The translations under genes were made by a program, and so were the position numbers. 64,000 nucleotides of DNA from Rutpela maculata (taxonomy: Eukaryota > Arthropoda > Insecta > Coleoptera > Cerambycidae): positions 107,591,795 through 107,655,794 of the forward strand of contig OW386293.2 in assembly GCA_936432065.2 (NCBI GenBank), written 5' to 3'. The notes below the pieces were generated by a model. That model was given only the letters and a program-made list of their open reading frames with translations. It had not been told where the DNA came from and searched no databases. Positions 1-11,539 of the stretch are shown piece after piece; the stretch's first letter is position 1, and each line of letters begins with the position of its first letter.

Positions 1-30
1 ACTCACTATTTATTGTATATACATTTTGCA

Positions 31-279
31 GTCTTTATGTTTTGTGAGAAAAAATATTAACAATCTCTTAAAATGTGGTGATATTAATAAATACAACACT
101 CGCTCCGCAAATAACATCTTTGTACCCTCTCATAGATTAGAACAGAAAAAAAAGGTCCTTTTATAAGTGGAATTAAATTATATAACCATCTCCCACAAGC
201 TATAAAAGACGCCGGCATTTTTGCATCATTCAAAAGTCATTTAGTTGATCACTGTTTTTATTCTTACCTGTCTGATTAA
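31..279 (+). pseudogene. LINE reverse transcriptase C-terminal remnant (Jockey/CR1-like)
   Basis: This is the last part of a non-LTR retrotransposon ORF2, downstream of the reverse transcriptase (RT). One frame reads through YNTRSANNIFVPSHRLE, then GIKLYNHLPQAIKDAG and FASFKSHLVDHCFYS before the stop at about 277. The order 'tyrosine-N-T-R, then lyNhLP, then F+..L...L' is the usual end of Jockey/CR1-type ORF2 proteins. One in-frame stop lies near the left end, and the RT core would lie outside the window to the left. An A-rich 3' tail (about 405-475) follows. The call as a LINE tail is firm; the clade is inferred. Confidence 0.7.
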
Positions 280-489
280 GATCCTTTTACCTTGTCGTAG
301 TTGTAAATGTTTTTATTGTTTATCGTATAACATACGTATTGTATTTTATTCTTAGCTATAGGTATATATGTGTATTTTGTGTATGTAATATTATGTATAT
401 ATTAAAAAAAAATTATACTTTATTGTTGACAATTCTACTACTGTGAATAGTCTTATGGAAAAAAAAAAATATTATTATAAAGACATCTA

Positions 490-1230
490 CGAATAAACCA
501 CTCTCCACGTCAAAGTCGAGGAAGATATAGTTAGCGGGAAGATTCTCATTAAAAAAGGAGTCAGAAAAGACGACAGTATCATTCTGAATCTAAATTCGAC
601 AGCGCTAAAAGGAGTTTAAAAAAAAATAAAGTGGAAGCGCAAAGACGTCAATATCTACGAAACGCTCCTAAGTCACCTGCCACCTGCATTTCGCTGAAGA
701 TATGATCTTGATGAACACTAATATTGACGAGCTTGAGTTATGATTAGAGAGTTGAAAGAATCTTTAAATGCCGTGGACTTGAGGATAAATCTCTTTAACA
801 CCAAGGTCTTCAGTCCCGACAACATCCAGGACACACGCAACAACTACTCGCTTGAAGTGGTTAGAGAATACGTTGGCCATAACATCAAGATTCACAAGAA
901 CAACCAGTCCGCAGGTTTTGCGTGGACGGCTTTTGGAAAACTTGGTACGTCCTCAGAAAACCCGACATTCCTGTTAACCTGTAGCGGAAAGTGTTCGACG
1001 CTTGCATACTACCTGTCAATGACGAGACTATATTTCTAACACAGAACAGGGCAAACCGTCTCAGGGTTTGTCAAAGGGCAATGCAAGAGTAATGCTGGAA
1101 ATCATCTACTGAGTTAGAGGCGTAGTTGTCAGGGAAAGAACAAAAGTCATCGATGATATAGAGCGGTTCGCCACCATAAATAGTAGGGTGGAGCGCGCAT
1201 ATATGAAAGAAAAATATATGTGCTTTAATC
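490..1230 (+). pseudogene. RTE-like LINE reverse transcriptase fragment
   Basis: A degenerate piece of RT palm and thumb in which several frames must be combined. About 535-610 reads like the 'IKKGVRQGDSISP' block. About 687-715 reads FAEDMILM, a damaged F/YADD catalytic box with the first D changed to E. The 99-codon frame at 740-1039 then reads MIRELKESLNAVDLRINLF and VVREYVGHNIKI, the segment after the active site in RTE-type RTs. About 1037-1100 continues as the 'TQNRANRLRVCQRAM' block. The frame breaks, stops and E for D show that it is dead. It is 5'- and 3'-truncated. Confidence 0.75.
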
Positions 1231-1569
1231 GTTTGCGCGGGGTGAAGGATTGATGCTCTATCACTTAAATAACACTATCATATAAAAAAATTTCTAAAAT
1301 TATTTTTACAAATACAAGCCGATGAAAATTTTACAAAAAATAAAAATATGATTTTATGTAAGATCTACTTTTAATGGCCACCTTTATGCATTTATGATTA
1401 CTAACCTTGTCCCAATTTAAAGTAAAAAGTTCAATAAATAAATTATACTAAGTTATTCTGGTTCTCAACGTTGTTATCGCCAATATTTCTCCCCCCACTT
1501 TGCGCATATTTCACGGAATTCTTCTTCCTGCGCTCGACCGTCAACACGTTACCTGGTTCTGAATACGTA
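1231..1569. other. AT-rich stretch, no gene seen
   Basis: No coding pattern that I can support. It separates the RTE-like remnant from the family B remnant. Residues encoded just upstream of 1570 may be the decayed N-terminal part of family B. Confidence 0.5.
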
Positions 1570-2449
1570 GGGCATATTTCATCAATATCTTGATGGCACA
1601 GCAACTGGCCCTAAAAGTTTCTCTGGACCAATTGGAAAATCTCTTAAAAATTGTGAGCAACTTCCGATTGTAGGTTTTCGATCAATTAAATGCACCTTAC
1701 CTGTCATAACAAAATCTAAAGAAAATTTGAGTACAAATCAGTTATATTTAATGGAAATTTGTAAAGCTATTGATAAAGGACTCTGTGACCCTAGTTTGTC
1801 CAAAAGAAATCCAGGACAAATTTTCCATCAAGGTGGCTTACGACAGTTAATCGAATCCTTAGGTTGTACGTCGCAACAGAAGTCCGTCTGAAAATCTAGT
1901 GATCTTAACTACATTTATTTTAAAAGTATACGCTCCTATGTGGTTCAAAATAAAAACACTACCAGTATATGGTGCAAAGCATTTACATGACACTATAAAA
2001 CTATCGCGATATTTACCAGACAATTTAATATCGATCGTAGATCCAGTCATTCAACGCAAGCTCTTCGCAAAGTTTTGAAAATTAGAAACACATCATCAAG
2101 AGATGCTCCGCTCCGCATTTTCGAAGTACCCGTGTTAAATTTTAAGGCCGAAGATTATGTCGAATTAATAGATTGGAAAAATATGACTGAAACCGCCTCT
2201 AACAAAACTAATAGATTCGGAAATTCTCAGGCAATTAAAGAGCCAGACCTAGTGGAAAAAGATATTTTAGATAAATTCAGACTATTGCCCTGTCACACTC
2301 AGGCAATTGAAAGATGTGTAAAATCGGTGACAGAAGCCTCTTCTGCTGTCTGTGGGCCCTTGAGGAGAGATGGATTTATAATAAATAAACTTGAAGCTCA
2401 CCGTATAATGCCAATTTTTAATATCAAAAAACATGATTGTGTTCAGTAA
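1570..2449 (+). pseudogene. TE-associated 'family B' protein, broken copy
   Basis: A decayed gene for a protein type I know only as an unnamed, highly repeated family in arthropod and cnidarian genomes. About 1583-1855 reads LDGTATGPKSFSGPIGKSL, then LPIVGFRSIKCTLPVIT and CDPSLSKRNPG. After a frame change near 1865 it reads PSENLVILTTFILKVYAPMW and then SRYLPDNLISIVDPVIQR (to about 2055). After a further shift, the open frame 2075-2449 holds the C-terminal block FRLLPCHTQAIERCVKSVTE, then RRDGFIINKLEAHRIMP, and a normal stop. At least two frameshifts and a deletion (the usual 'AYFAHPENLL' stretch is missing near 2060) make it non-functional. Function unknown; the invariant PCHTQ-x-ERC block could be metal binding. 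It converges on element E1 1.2 kb downstream. Confidence 0.65.
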
Positions 2450-2634
2450 CCTTATTTTTAATAATTTTTTATAATTCCAGTTTTTTTTTAATTATGGTTT
2501 TTATTATGTTACCAACTATAATGTTTTCTTAGCCTAAAAATTAAATAACAATTTATCTGTATTTTAAAGTTATTTGTATTATTCAAAATTGTATGATGCT
2601 CTTATTTCGGTGATATTTATAAATTTCACCGTCG

Positions 2635-3180
2635 GCGTTATAGGGCGGTATTTAGAGATTTAATACAAAAGTTGTTTATTATATGTACTTTTAAATTTGT
2701 ATAACAACAAAGCATCGATTTTGAACCCCGTTCAATAAAATTAAAAGAAAAGAAAATTAAATGTGAAAATTTCAATATCCTTGGGGCAGTATTTAGAGTT
2801 ATAATATCGAAATAGTTTATTATACTTTTAAATTTCTATAACAATAGAGCATTTATTCCGAACCCCGCCCAATCGAATTTAAAAACATTTTTTTTTGTCA
2901 AATTTTAAAATTTCAATATCGTTGGGGCAGTATTTAGAGTTGTAATATCGAAATAGTTTATTATACTTTTAAATTTGTATAACAATAGAGCATTTATTCC
3001 AAACCCCGCCCAATAGAATTAAAAAAAAATTTTTTTTTGCAAAATTTGAAAATTTCAATATCGTTGGGGCAGTATTTAGAGTTAGAATATCAAAATAGTT
3101 TATTTATACTTTTAAATTTGTATAACAATAAAGCACTGATTCTGAACCCCACCCAATAATATTTAAAAAAAAACAAAATC
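2635..3180. repeat. Tandem array, about 4 units of 141 bp
   Basis: The phrase GGGGCAGTATTTAGAGTT, followed by an AT-rich stretch and then CGAACCCCGCCCAAT, recurs with its TATTTA at about 2649, 2790, 2931 and 3073, a period of 141-142 bp. Later units are more alike than the first. It follows the end of family B directly. Confidence 0.85.
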
Positions 3181-3287
3181 GCTCCACCCGCACCCTAATA
3201 AATAGTGCTCTCAAGATAGAGAGGCGATATACAGAGGGAAATTGAATCCTAAGACCTCAGGATAGATAGCGGTGGAGAAACAATTGA

Positions 3288-3461
3288 TTTCATAATAATT
3301 TACTTGTTTCATCAAAGTGCACTACATTAAATGAGAAAGCAGATATCTTAGCACATAAAGAATTCGAGGGGCACCCTGTATGGTTCCGAGCATACAATAG
3401 TTGGCTGTTCTCTGATACAGAGCTATTATTATATACACTTAAACGCCATGATGACTGTTGA
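3288..3461 (+). other. Short open segment of unknown origin
   Basis: One frame stays open for 57 codons and ends at TGA 3459-3461, with unusually protein-like composition: EKADILAHKEFEGHPVWFRA then YNSWLFSDTELLLYTLKRHD. There is no start codon at its head. It could be a piece of an exon or TE ORF. I do not recognise it, and chance is possible. Confidence 0.25.
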
Positions 3462-3647
3462 ATATACAGCAATTACTATACTTATGCAGCGGTTTAAACC
3501 TCATATTTAATCTGATATTTTTAAGCGGTATACCGTGTGCTATTGTTGAAAATACTTTGGGTTTTTGTTGACAGAATACTGACAGCACGATATCGTTGAA
3601 AGCAACATGTATTCAGTTTTATTACGTGTTTGATTTAGATGCCGCTA

Positions 3648-5576
3648 GTCCAGTGTTTGACGGTAAAGATAGGGTATTACCTCAGAATTCTTTCGTACAA
3701 CATCGATTTTGATGAAAGTTTGTAATTAAGCTCATCTAACTCTCCTCTTCAAAAGTTATATGTTCCTGATGTCTGCTTTTTGTTTTTTGGAGGTGAAAAA
3801 AAATTTAAAAACATAGATTTGAGCGTTACATAGATTGAAATCATGTTTAAATATGTAGAATAAACATTATTTCGTCCTGGAATATAATTTATGATGTGTT
3901 ACAACGTTTTAACCCTTTAAAACCACCCCTCATGCCGAAATTAAAAAAAATAGTTTTCAACAGCTTGAAGTGTTTTAATGGTGCATTTATATTAAAATCC
4001 CGTCACTGTTTATAATAGAATTTATGATTTATTGCAACGTTTCATTCATTACAAACCGCCCTCGTGATAAAATTAACTACCATATTTACTTGGAATTAAA
4101 AACTGAAATTATTGAATGAGTTTAAAGGGAAAAATAAAAATTTTATTTATATTATAATAGCGTGTTTTATTATTGAAAACCTGTCGATCATCAGAAGAAC
4201 TATCATTACTATCATCAGTATCGACCTCCTCCTCTTGGTCTGTAATTGGAGGACAATTTTAACAGTTGTCACCAGAGTATGTTCCGCATGTTACGTTACA
4301 AAAAAGTTCAACTTTTGGGCAGCTACAAGCTCCGCCGCATTCTTTTTTGCAATTACAGAATATCATTTTGAGGAGTTCTTCCGGTGCAAGCATATCCAGC
4401 ATTTTGATTGGTAGTAAAAATCCTTCATTATTAATCCATCCCCAATCAGTTGGACGAATAATTTTGTTCCTAAGCCACATCTGGATTTGTAAATAAACCC
4501 TCTTAATGTGCTCATTCAGAGCATCAACTGAGAATTTTAGGGGCTTCAAGGTGTGTAAAGTTGAACTTCCTTGAACCCTTCGTATTTGAGATTTTTGAGT
4601 TTAAAGGGCTGGGGGAAGGTGGTCTTCGCACTCAAATGCAAACTTATAACTGTGTTATCTCAATTAATTTTTATCCTGGAGAAGTTTAAAAAAAAAACAT
4701 TAAATTTTCAACAAAAGAAAAACTTAATTTTTGTACTTCAGTATTTTTTACGTATTTTCTTTAGTTTTCGAATTATTGTGAAAAAAGAAATCTTTTAAAG
4801 AAATTTCAAAAATCATTTCAAACTTGAATCAAACTTTTTTCAAATCTAGGCAACCCAAATCGATTCTAGAACATGTTGTTAGTACTTAAATAAAGTAAAT
4901 TGTAAATGGATTACGTTCAATTTCAATTCTTGCGGTGAAACAATTGGTTTTATTGCTGATTTTTTCTCCGAAAAAACGAGACAACCATTTTATTTTCATC
5001 ATAACTCCGTTAGTTTTTATGCTAACGACTTTTACCAAAGCTTATTTTAAAGGTCTCCTCACGTACTTTTAAAAATATATTATATGTTTTCCTCCAAAAA
5101 TTTTCCGTTTTTCCGTTATTTAACGTTGAAAGATTCGAATTCAGTTTTCGGCGAACAAAAAGTCACCTTCAACGAACTCGGTTCGTATTACATCTACAGA
5201 AATAAGAAAAAAATCCAATCGATTTATTATTTTATAAGCTTCATTTTTGCTAATAATAATGTTATTGATAAAACATAAGTTATTCGAGTTATTCGCGAAA
5301 AATCGTTCTAAAACATGAATTTTTTAGATGAAAAATCAACATTTTCAATCACGATAACTCAAAAAGTATTGACTCATCGAAAAAACTTTATGGGACATTT
5401 TTTGAATGTAATAATTTCCACCCCCGATAAGGAGTGGCATCCACCCCCAGGATAAAAGCACACATCGGCACTATATAACTTTTGTTCCTTGTACCATTCC
5501 CTAATTAGTGTCAAAATTTTACGTCAATCGGTTTTGTACGAAAGAATTCTGAGCGAAAAACTGTCAAACACTGGAT
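3648..5576. mobile_element. TIR element E1 (1929 bp) carrying a family A gene
   Basis: The left end starts GTCCAGTGTTTGACGG and the right end is the inverse ...CTGTCAAACACTGGAT. Similarity between the arms continues inward for about 150 bp: CAGAATTCTTTCGTACAA at about 3691 and its inverse at about 5540, then AAAAGTTATAT followed by GATGTCTGCTTTT or GATGTGTGCTTTT. TA lies just outside both ends (3646-3647 and 5577-5578), consistent with a TA target duplication. The only coding content seen is a family A C-terminus on the minus strand (4165-4549). No DDE transposase is present. Confidence 0.8.
4165..4549 (-). pseudogene. Family A protein, C-terminal part only (in E1)
   Basis: 96 codons read RPTDWGWINNEGFLLPI, then EELLKMIFCNCKKECGGACS and then LFCNVTCGTYSGDNC: the 'DWGW ... 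PI ... AP' block and the cysteine-rich tail of family A. A TAA at 4259-4261 interrupts the tail. The same frame continues into an acidic end (TDQEEEVDTDDSNDSSSDDR) to about 4165. The nuclease-like core, which should lie at 4550-5400, is not recognisable. The tail keeps CxC-x3-C and C-x3-C spacing. Clearly the same family as 34011-35165 but diverged. Confidence 0.75.
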
Positions 5577-5578
5577 TA

Positions 5579-6398
5579 AAATGAGCAAGCGCCTTTAACA
5601 ACAGCCACAAATAGCATTGACATGATCCGTTTAAGAAAGATGGAAAAAATGCAAATTTTACATGTTAATAAATATAAAGTGTCCGCTATTATTTTATTTT
5701 GTTGTCGGTTACAGTGATGTATTTTAACAACTATTTTATAGCTGGTGGCGATAAAGTAAAATCAGACATTACAATAATCGTCGACTATAAAAACCGAATG
5801 TACATTTGCAGTGTCATAAATTTATTGCTAAATTCCATCAGATTAAGTGCTTGGAAATGGCAACGGTATGTTATGGAGTTATGGCTAACGCCATAGATGT
5901 ATTGCAACGGGGTTTCATTAAAAACAAACTCATTAAATTTGATAAAGTGCAATCAGTTTTTAGCGAACATTAGACGGTGATGATATAATATCCACAGTTT
6001 ATGTGTAGTCATTACTAGCAAGAGATTCCGTGTTAAAATAGAATAAATAGAGTAAATAGGATATTTATTGTACGCTTCTGATTTTTCCAGATTTTCCAGG
6101 CAGAAAAGGTAAAAATTTCAGGCTAAAACTGAAGAAAAAACATGGATAATAACTTTTGTTACACATAGTTGGAGATATAAAAGAGTACTTTTATTATTTT
6201 TTTTTATTGGTACCCTGTTTTGCTTATTTAAAGTACGCCTCAGAGTGTTTAAATCCAAGTTTTAAAAACGCGCGTGTTTTAAAGTTACCATGACAACATC
6301 AAAGGTAAGCAAGTACAACTCGTTCATCTGTACCTGTTACCTTTTGCTCTTCCATCCATTTGATGAACTTGTCGTATTCTTTTTTATAAGCGTCTTCC
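5579..6398. other. No recognisable gene
   Basis: AT-rich DNA between E1 and the SINE. Short open frames at 5699-5896 and 6290-6535 have no family features, and the second overlaps the SINE. Nothing else is supported. Confidence 0.5.
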
Positions 6399-6409
6399 GA
6401 TTTTTGCGG
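6399..6409 (+). repeat. Target-site duplication of the 5S SINE (left copy)
   Basis: GATTTTTGCGG here is repeated exactly at 6751-6761, flanking the SINE. Confidence 0.85.
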
Positions 6410-6750
6410 GGGGCGAGGGTAGAGGCGACTTCAATGTGGTTAGTACTTGGATGGGTGACCCATCTTGGGAAATACAGCGTTCTCGTCCCACCTTCTAGCG
6501 GCTTGCATATCAGTGTATACGCGGAAGCTACGTAATTTCAGGCGAGGAATACGTAGTAGATATACCTTCCTTCGGAGGGGATGTAAAGCAGGCGGTCCCT
6601 TGTCTATTGAATGTTAGGCAAGTAAAAGATCCCTACTCTTAAGGGAAGAGGTTCGGCAAAATTTCCAGGTTGGGGGTAGCTCGTCTCCTGGCGTCGGTGA
6701 TAGGCCCTGGTAGCGGAAATAGGCCGACGCTAAATAGTTAAAAAAAAAAA
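6410..6750 (+). mobile_element. 5S-rRNA-derived SINE with poly(A) and 11-bp TSD
   Basis: The head contains GGTTAGTACTTGGATGGGTG followed by ACCCATCTTGGGAAATACAGCG. This matches the 3' half of eukaryotic 5S rRNA, including the internal promoter C-box TTGGATGGGTGACC. The body is GC-richer than its surroundings and ends in an A11 run. The 11-bp GATTTTTGCGG lies directly before (6399-6409) and after (6751-6761) the unit, a target-site duplication of LINE-driven insertion. The 5S head is 5'-incomplete. Confidence 0.88.
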
Positions 6751-6957
6751 GATTTTTGCGGTATTAACCGCGATTCTGCTTTTCTATTTAAGTAATCAAT
6801 GTTAGAACTCATTTTAAAGCAATATACAATCAGTAACAACTGTAGTGACAATAATTAATCCTATGTGACAGATTGCAAATTAATTTTTGTTTTCTCATTT
6901 TCATGACACTGACAGGTATCCTGATGTCACATCACGAATTCAACCATTCTTAATAGC

Positions 6958-7490
6958 CTAGGAAATAGCGTGCAAATTCGACGAAGAGTGGTTACCGTCT
7001 GCCAGTCGGTAATCGAAGAGACCATATAAGTAGAAATTTTTTTTCTCTCTGGAAGTTTTTTGGTATGGTGGGGGGATAGGGAGAAGGGGGGCATTTATTT
7101 TTAAATCGAATGATTATCGATATCTGTCCGCATAGGTAGTTAGTATATGTACTTCACATACCCCAATTACGCTGACAGACGAAACTTCCGGTCGGCGCGC
7201 GCGCTAACCGGAAATAGAAACTAAAAATTTTTTTATTATCGGTTAACGCGCGCGCCGTTCGGAAGTTTCGTCTGCCAGAGTAATTGGGGTATATGAAGTA
7301 CATATACTAACTACCTATGCGGACAGATATCGATAATCATTCGAATTAAAATTAAATGCCCCCCCCTCCCTATCCCCCCACCATTCCAAAAAGTTCCAGA
7401 GAGAGAAAAATTTTGTACTTATATGGTCTCTTCGATTACCGACTGGCAGACGATAACCACTCGTCATCGAATTTGCACGCTATTTCCTAG
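6958..7490. mobile_element. Large foldback element (533 bp, near-perfect palindrome)
   Basis: The left arm starts CTAGGAAATAGCGTGCAAAT and the right arm ends in its inverse, ATTTGCACGCTATTTCCTAG. The arms (about 245 bp each) pair almost end to end, with matching landmarks such as GGTAATCGAAGAGACCATAT and TACCCCAATTAC. The turn is a GC-rich stretch around 7195-7250 (GCGCGCGC on both sides). No coding capacity, so a non-autonomous foldback/MITE. No clear TSD. Confidence 0.88.
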
Positions 7491-7566
7491 AATATAATTC
7501 TTATTTCCATTTTTTGTAGTAATAATACCAGTATTTATGATTTCAAAGTGTACCAATAAAAAAAAT

Positions 7567-7705
7567 AGCGTAAAGTATTCGTGGATAACTGGTCTTTAAA
7601 ACACTTGCTCTATTTCGAGCACTCCGGCTGCGCCGTCGTGCTCGAAAAATCGCGCGTGTTTTAAAGACCTTAATATCCACTTATACTTTAATATACTATT
7701 TTAAT
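7567..7705. repeat. Hairpin with CG-rich tip
   Basis: The sequence GGTCTTTAAAACAC ... TTTCGAGCAC is followed by a CCGGCTGCGCCG tip and then by the inverse GTGCTCGAAAA ... GTGTTTTAAAGACC. The outer arms (AAAGTATTCGTGGATA and TATCCACTTATACTTT) also pair imperfectly. It has the same design as the hairpins near 55.65 kb and 63.08 kb. Confidence 0.75.
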
Positions 7706-8297
7706 AACATCAATTGTTGTCGAGAAAATAGCCAAAATAAAAAAACGAGTACATTTGGGGATGAAGAAAAGAGAGTTGGAAATGAAGGACTTTTCAGAAC
7801 TTTTAGTGTACTGAACTCGAACCCCAAGGAAATATCTAAACAAAGAATTAGCTCCCCATTATTTTTTCAGGGTTTAGACAAAATATTGCCTAGATTGCCT
7901 GGGGTAATAATAATAAGACGACATTAAAAACCCTTATCATCATAAAAAAACTTCATTTGTAGGGAACATATCAAAATAACATACATTTTATAGAGAATAT
8001 TTAATATTAATAATAATAATGATAGCTTTATTTTCATACGACATGTTTTACATGCATGGAAAAAATAGCAGGTATACATTATATTGCAAACACAGTAAAA
8101 GTATATCGAACAAATAGAATATTGAATATTTCGTATATCAAACATTAAGACAAAAATAAATTAATTTGTGATACAGATATCACAATAAAACGTAACAGGG
8201 ACAAAAATGTAGTAAATAGGTATAGCTTTATTATACTTCAATGCGAGAATTAAAATACTCGTCAACAGAATAGAACATATTTTCTAGAAGATACTTT
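7706..8297. other. No recognisable gene
   Basis: AT-rich, with simple AAT/ATT-rich stretches near 8000-8040. It probably includes the 3' untranslated end of the minus-strand LINE remnant that follows. Confidence 0.4.
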
Positions 8298-8700
8298 TTA
8301 CATTTTTTTTTTCAATTTGTTTAAATTGGTTATTTGTTTTACATTGTTAGGCAAATGATTATAAATTTTTAAAGGCATTATTGTCGGCCCATTTGCCGAA
8401 AGTGATAAATGATGACTTGGCAAAAGTAAATTATCTATATTGCGTAGGTTATAATTTATTTCTCTATCAGCAAAGTTTGTCATTTGCGAGATGTTCTTTT
8501 TTACATGCAGAATACATGCTAATACGTACAGTGAAGGAACTGTTAAGATTTTTAAATCAGTACTGCCTGCAGGAATAACTCGTTCTTTTAAAAAACATTG
8601 TTCTTGCAATTCTTTTTTGTGATGTGAGTAAATCAGTTACCCTGCTTGAATTACCCCAATATATGTGCCAATTATCCCAATATATGTGCAGCAGTTCAAG
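8298..8700 (-). pseudogene. LINE ORF2 C-terminal remnant
   Basis: Reading from 8700 down: VTDLLTSQKRIARTMFFK, a frame change near 8600, then ILTVPSLYVLACILHVKKN, then LRNIDNLLLPSHHLSLS and finally IYNHLPNNVKQITNLNKLKK. This is the region after the RT palm in Jockey/CR1-type ORF2 (QKr.iR, L.iltv.slYi, yn.lP.nvk). 5'-truncated, at least one frameshift. Confidence 0.75.
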
Positions 8701-9990
8701 TGTGAGTTCACGTGTGCAAAATAAAACATTTTGTGTATATCTAACTTATATCTTATAACGGTTGCAAATTCGCCTCTCGTTATTTTAAAAATAAAATAAA
8801 CAAAATCTTGCGCCGACTAGCTCATCGACTATTTTATACTTTTGTTAAAAAGGTACTGCTTTAAAGGTTTAGAAATAAAACCCTAATTAGTTAATAACAA
8901 AAAATATATATTACTAAATATTGTAAAGAGCATAAGACCTACAGGTTGGGAGTGGAAAAAAAAGGACAAAATATCGATTTTACCATAAAGAGACAAATAC
9001 ACAACATATTAACATAATGCCAACAAGATAACCAAAGTATACAACAATATTAATAATGGCCGGCCGACCTGAAGAAACTCGTATAAACATAAAGTTAATT
9101 TACTCATTCATTAGACAAAAGTAACTAATAAATATTGTATTAGAAAAGTTTACAAGAATCAAAAAAAAAACTTTAACAGTTACGTACAAAATCATCAGAC
9201 ATCGTCTGCGTATTGAACAAAAGCTTTTCGCACATAAACACCAATACAGTAGTTTGTGTCATGTGGATAAAAGTTAAATTTCTTTTACTCAAGAACAAAA
9301 AGGTGACGAAATCATTACGCGGACACTACACAAATAACCACCACTGGGTACAACGCAAGTTGTTGAACACTGATGCTACAGGTCTCTGGCCAAGGGATGA
9401 AAAGGGAAAAATGTACTTACGGAAGCCGGATCTTAAATACGAAGCACTTTACACCACACTCTAATTAACAAATCAAATTTAAATACGTGGACAGCTATTT
9501 GTTAATTAGTGTTAGGAACAGCAATCACTGTATACTAAACTTAGAACAAATTCTTCTTAGTTTATTCACCGGACTATACTTTACGTTGTTTCAAACTCAA
9601 ATCTCAGTTAAATAATTAACCCAAATTACACAATTACTGGAGCCGGCATCAGCCAACCTCTTTTCCGTCTCCACTTAAAAATCACATCATTACTATCCCT
9701 TCTTCTAGCCAAACATTTTACCGCTAATATTAGAAATTTTGTCTTTGTTCAATCATAACTCGTACTTTTAAAAGTATGACATCGGACTATAATGGACCGG
9801 GATAACCATGAAATATTCTTTAGTATATAGCTTAGACAATATGAAAACTGCAGACAGCGCAGTGGCGTGGGTACGATATTTACTTTAGGACAATAAATAA
9901 ATAATGTAATTCAGTAAAAATAAATTTAATTAATTTAGTTACCAAACAAGAATGGTACAAATTAACGCAAAGATACTATATTTAAAGGGC
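8701..9990. other. No recognisable gene
   Basis: AT-rich unique-looking sequence. An 83-codon open frame (9213-9464, plus strand) has no recognised similarity, so I do not call it a gene. Confidence 0.4.
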
Positions 9991-10420
9991 CTACGAAAGT
10001 TTACCGTTACAATCTAAACTACGTAATTGCCATTTCAGGTAACACATTGTTGCCAATTTGTTATTTATCTGTTCAATATGAATATACCATTTTAACTGAC
10101 TATCAACTTTAAGTCCTAAGAATTTTATCTCTCTAGATTCATCGATTGATTTATTGTTTTGTTTTATAAGGAGGCTATAAGTGAGCTCTTTGGTGGAAAA
10201 TGACACAAGTTCGGTTTTACTCGTATTCAATAAGTTCATTGTTATTACTCATTTGCAGAACAAGATTAGTGCATGCATTGGCTTCAGCAGCTAATTGTTC
10301 TACTTGATCTGCCGTAATAGCGACAGCATAATCGTCAGCAAAAAGAGAGTCTAACGAATTATCCCCGAGGAACCCCAGTTGGCACTACCCTCTTTCCTGA
10401 CATATGAGTTGACTTGCTGT
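9991..10420 (-). pseudogene. LINE reverse transcriptase fragment
   Basis: Reading downward: a broken VPTGVPRG block (from the PQG motif) is followed almost at once by SLFADDYAVAITADQVEQLA, so the segment between PQG and the FADD active site is deleted. The frame at 10239-9991 continues with LLNTSKTELVSFSTKEL and KFLGLKVDSQLKWYIHIEQI, the standard thumb region. Both active-site aspartates survive, but the deletion and truncations kill it. Confidence 0.78.
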
Positions 10421-11539
10421 ATTTTAGCAGAACTTGTTGCTGACGCTTATTAAGGAAGCTGGACATTCGATTGAGGGGAGCTCCTCTTATTAAATAACTT
10501 TCCATTTTACCCAGTAATTATTTATGATTCAGTTTCAAAAGCACGAGTGAGATCAAAATAAATACAAACAACTTTCTTTTTATTTTCTAATTAACTAAAC
10601 AATATCAGTTATTTTCTTCCAAGAAATAAATAACAAATCGAATATTATAGGAAAAAAGACAGTTTTTTTGATAACTATTCTAAACCCAGTAGTTTTTGAA
10701 ATATTTCTTTCCGTGCACGCACTGAAGCATCCGAACATTACGGATTTCGCCAACTATTTCGACATCATGTGAGGAGACTAAAATTAACTATTGGAATATA
10801 TTCTATATTTACATAACTAAACTTAGTGTTTGTCGTAAAATAATTCAACATATCCGGTCATCTCTGTATAAACTCCATCGCGGATCAACAAACCTTGACC
10901 TACTAACTAACACATCGGACTATTTGGAATACGCCCCGTTTCCCTATTCTTGTTATTTTTTCATTTTGTAATTTTAAGCTTTCAAAAGCATCCACTATCT
11001 ATTATTTACTGCATTTAATTTCTAATTAACTTTAAGTTATTTTAATCTATTTAATGATCGTTATCAAAGGCATACTAACCAGGATTTGAGCGATTGTTTA
11101 CAGAAATATATTAAATTCACTATTGCCGATGTCAATTCAAGCGTAATAATTGCAAATATCATTACTAGTTTTCCATATAGTCAATTATGCACTTTGACTT
11201 GTGATGGACAATGCAAACAATAAATCTGGGTAATAATCACAACTTTTAATTGTATTTTAGTTTTTCAATGAAATTTAAATCCTGATTTAAATTTTTTGTT
11301 CAAAATCTAACAGTTTTGTTCGTGTAATTATTTAAATATGTTTCTGCAGTGGGGTTATTTCATGTGTGTAAAAAACTTAAAAATAGCTACTAATTAAACC
11401 AGTGAAATATGCGAGGATAACGTAACAGCAATTAAAATCACTCTGATATTTGTTAATTATTCATAAATCAACAAAAACTATACTACTTATTTTAAATTTT
11501 ATTAACACGTGACGTTAATGGTTAGAGGTAATTTTATTG
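10421..11539. other. No recognisable gene
   Basis: AT-rich, apparently unique DNA without repeats or coding similarity that I can support. Confidence 0.45.
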
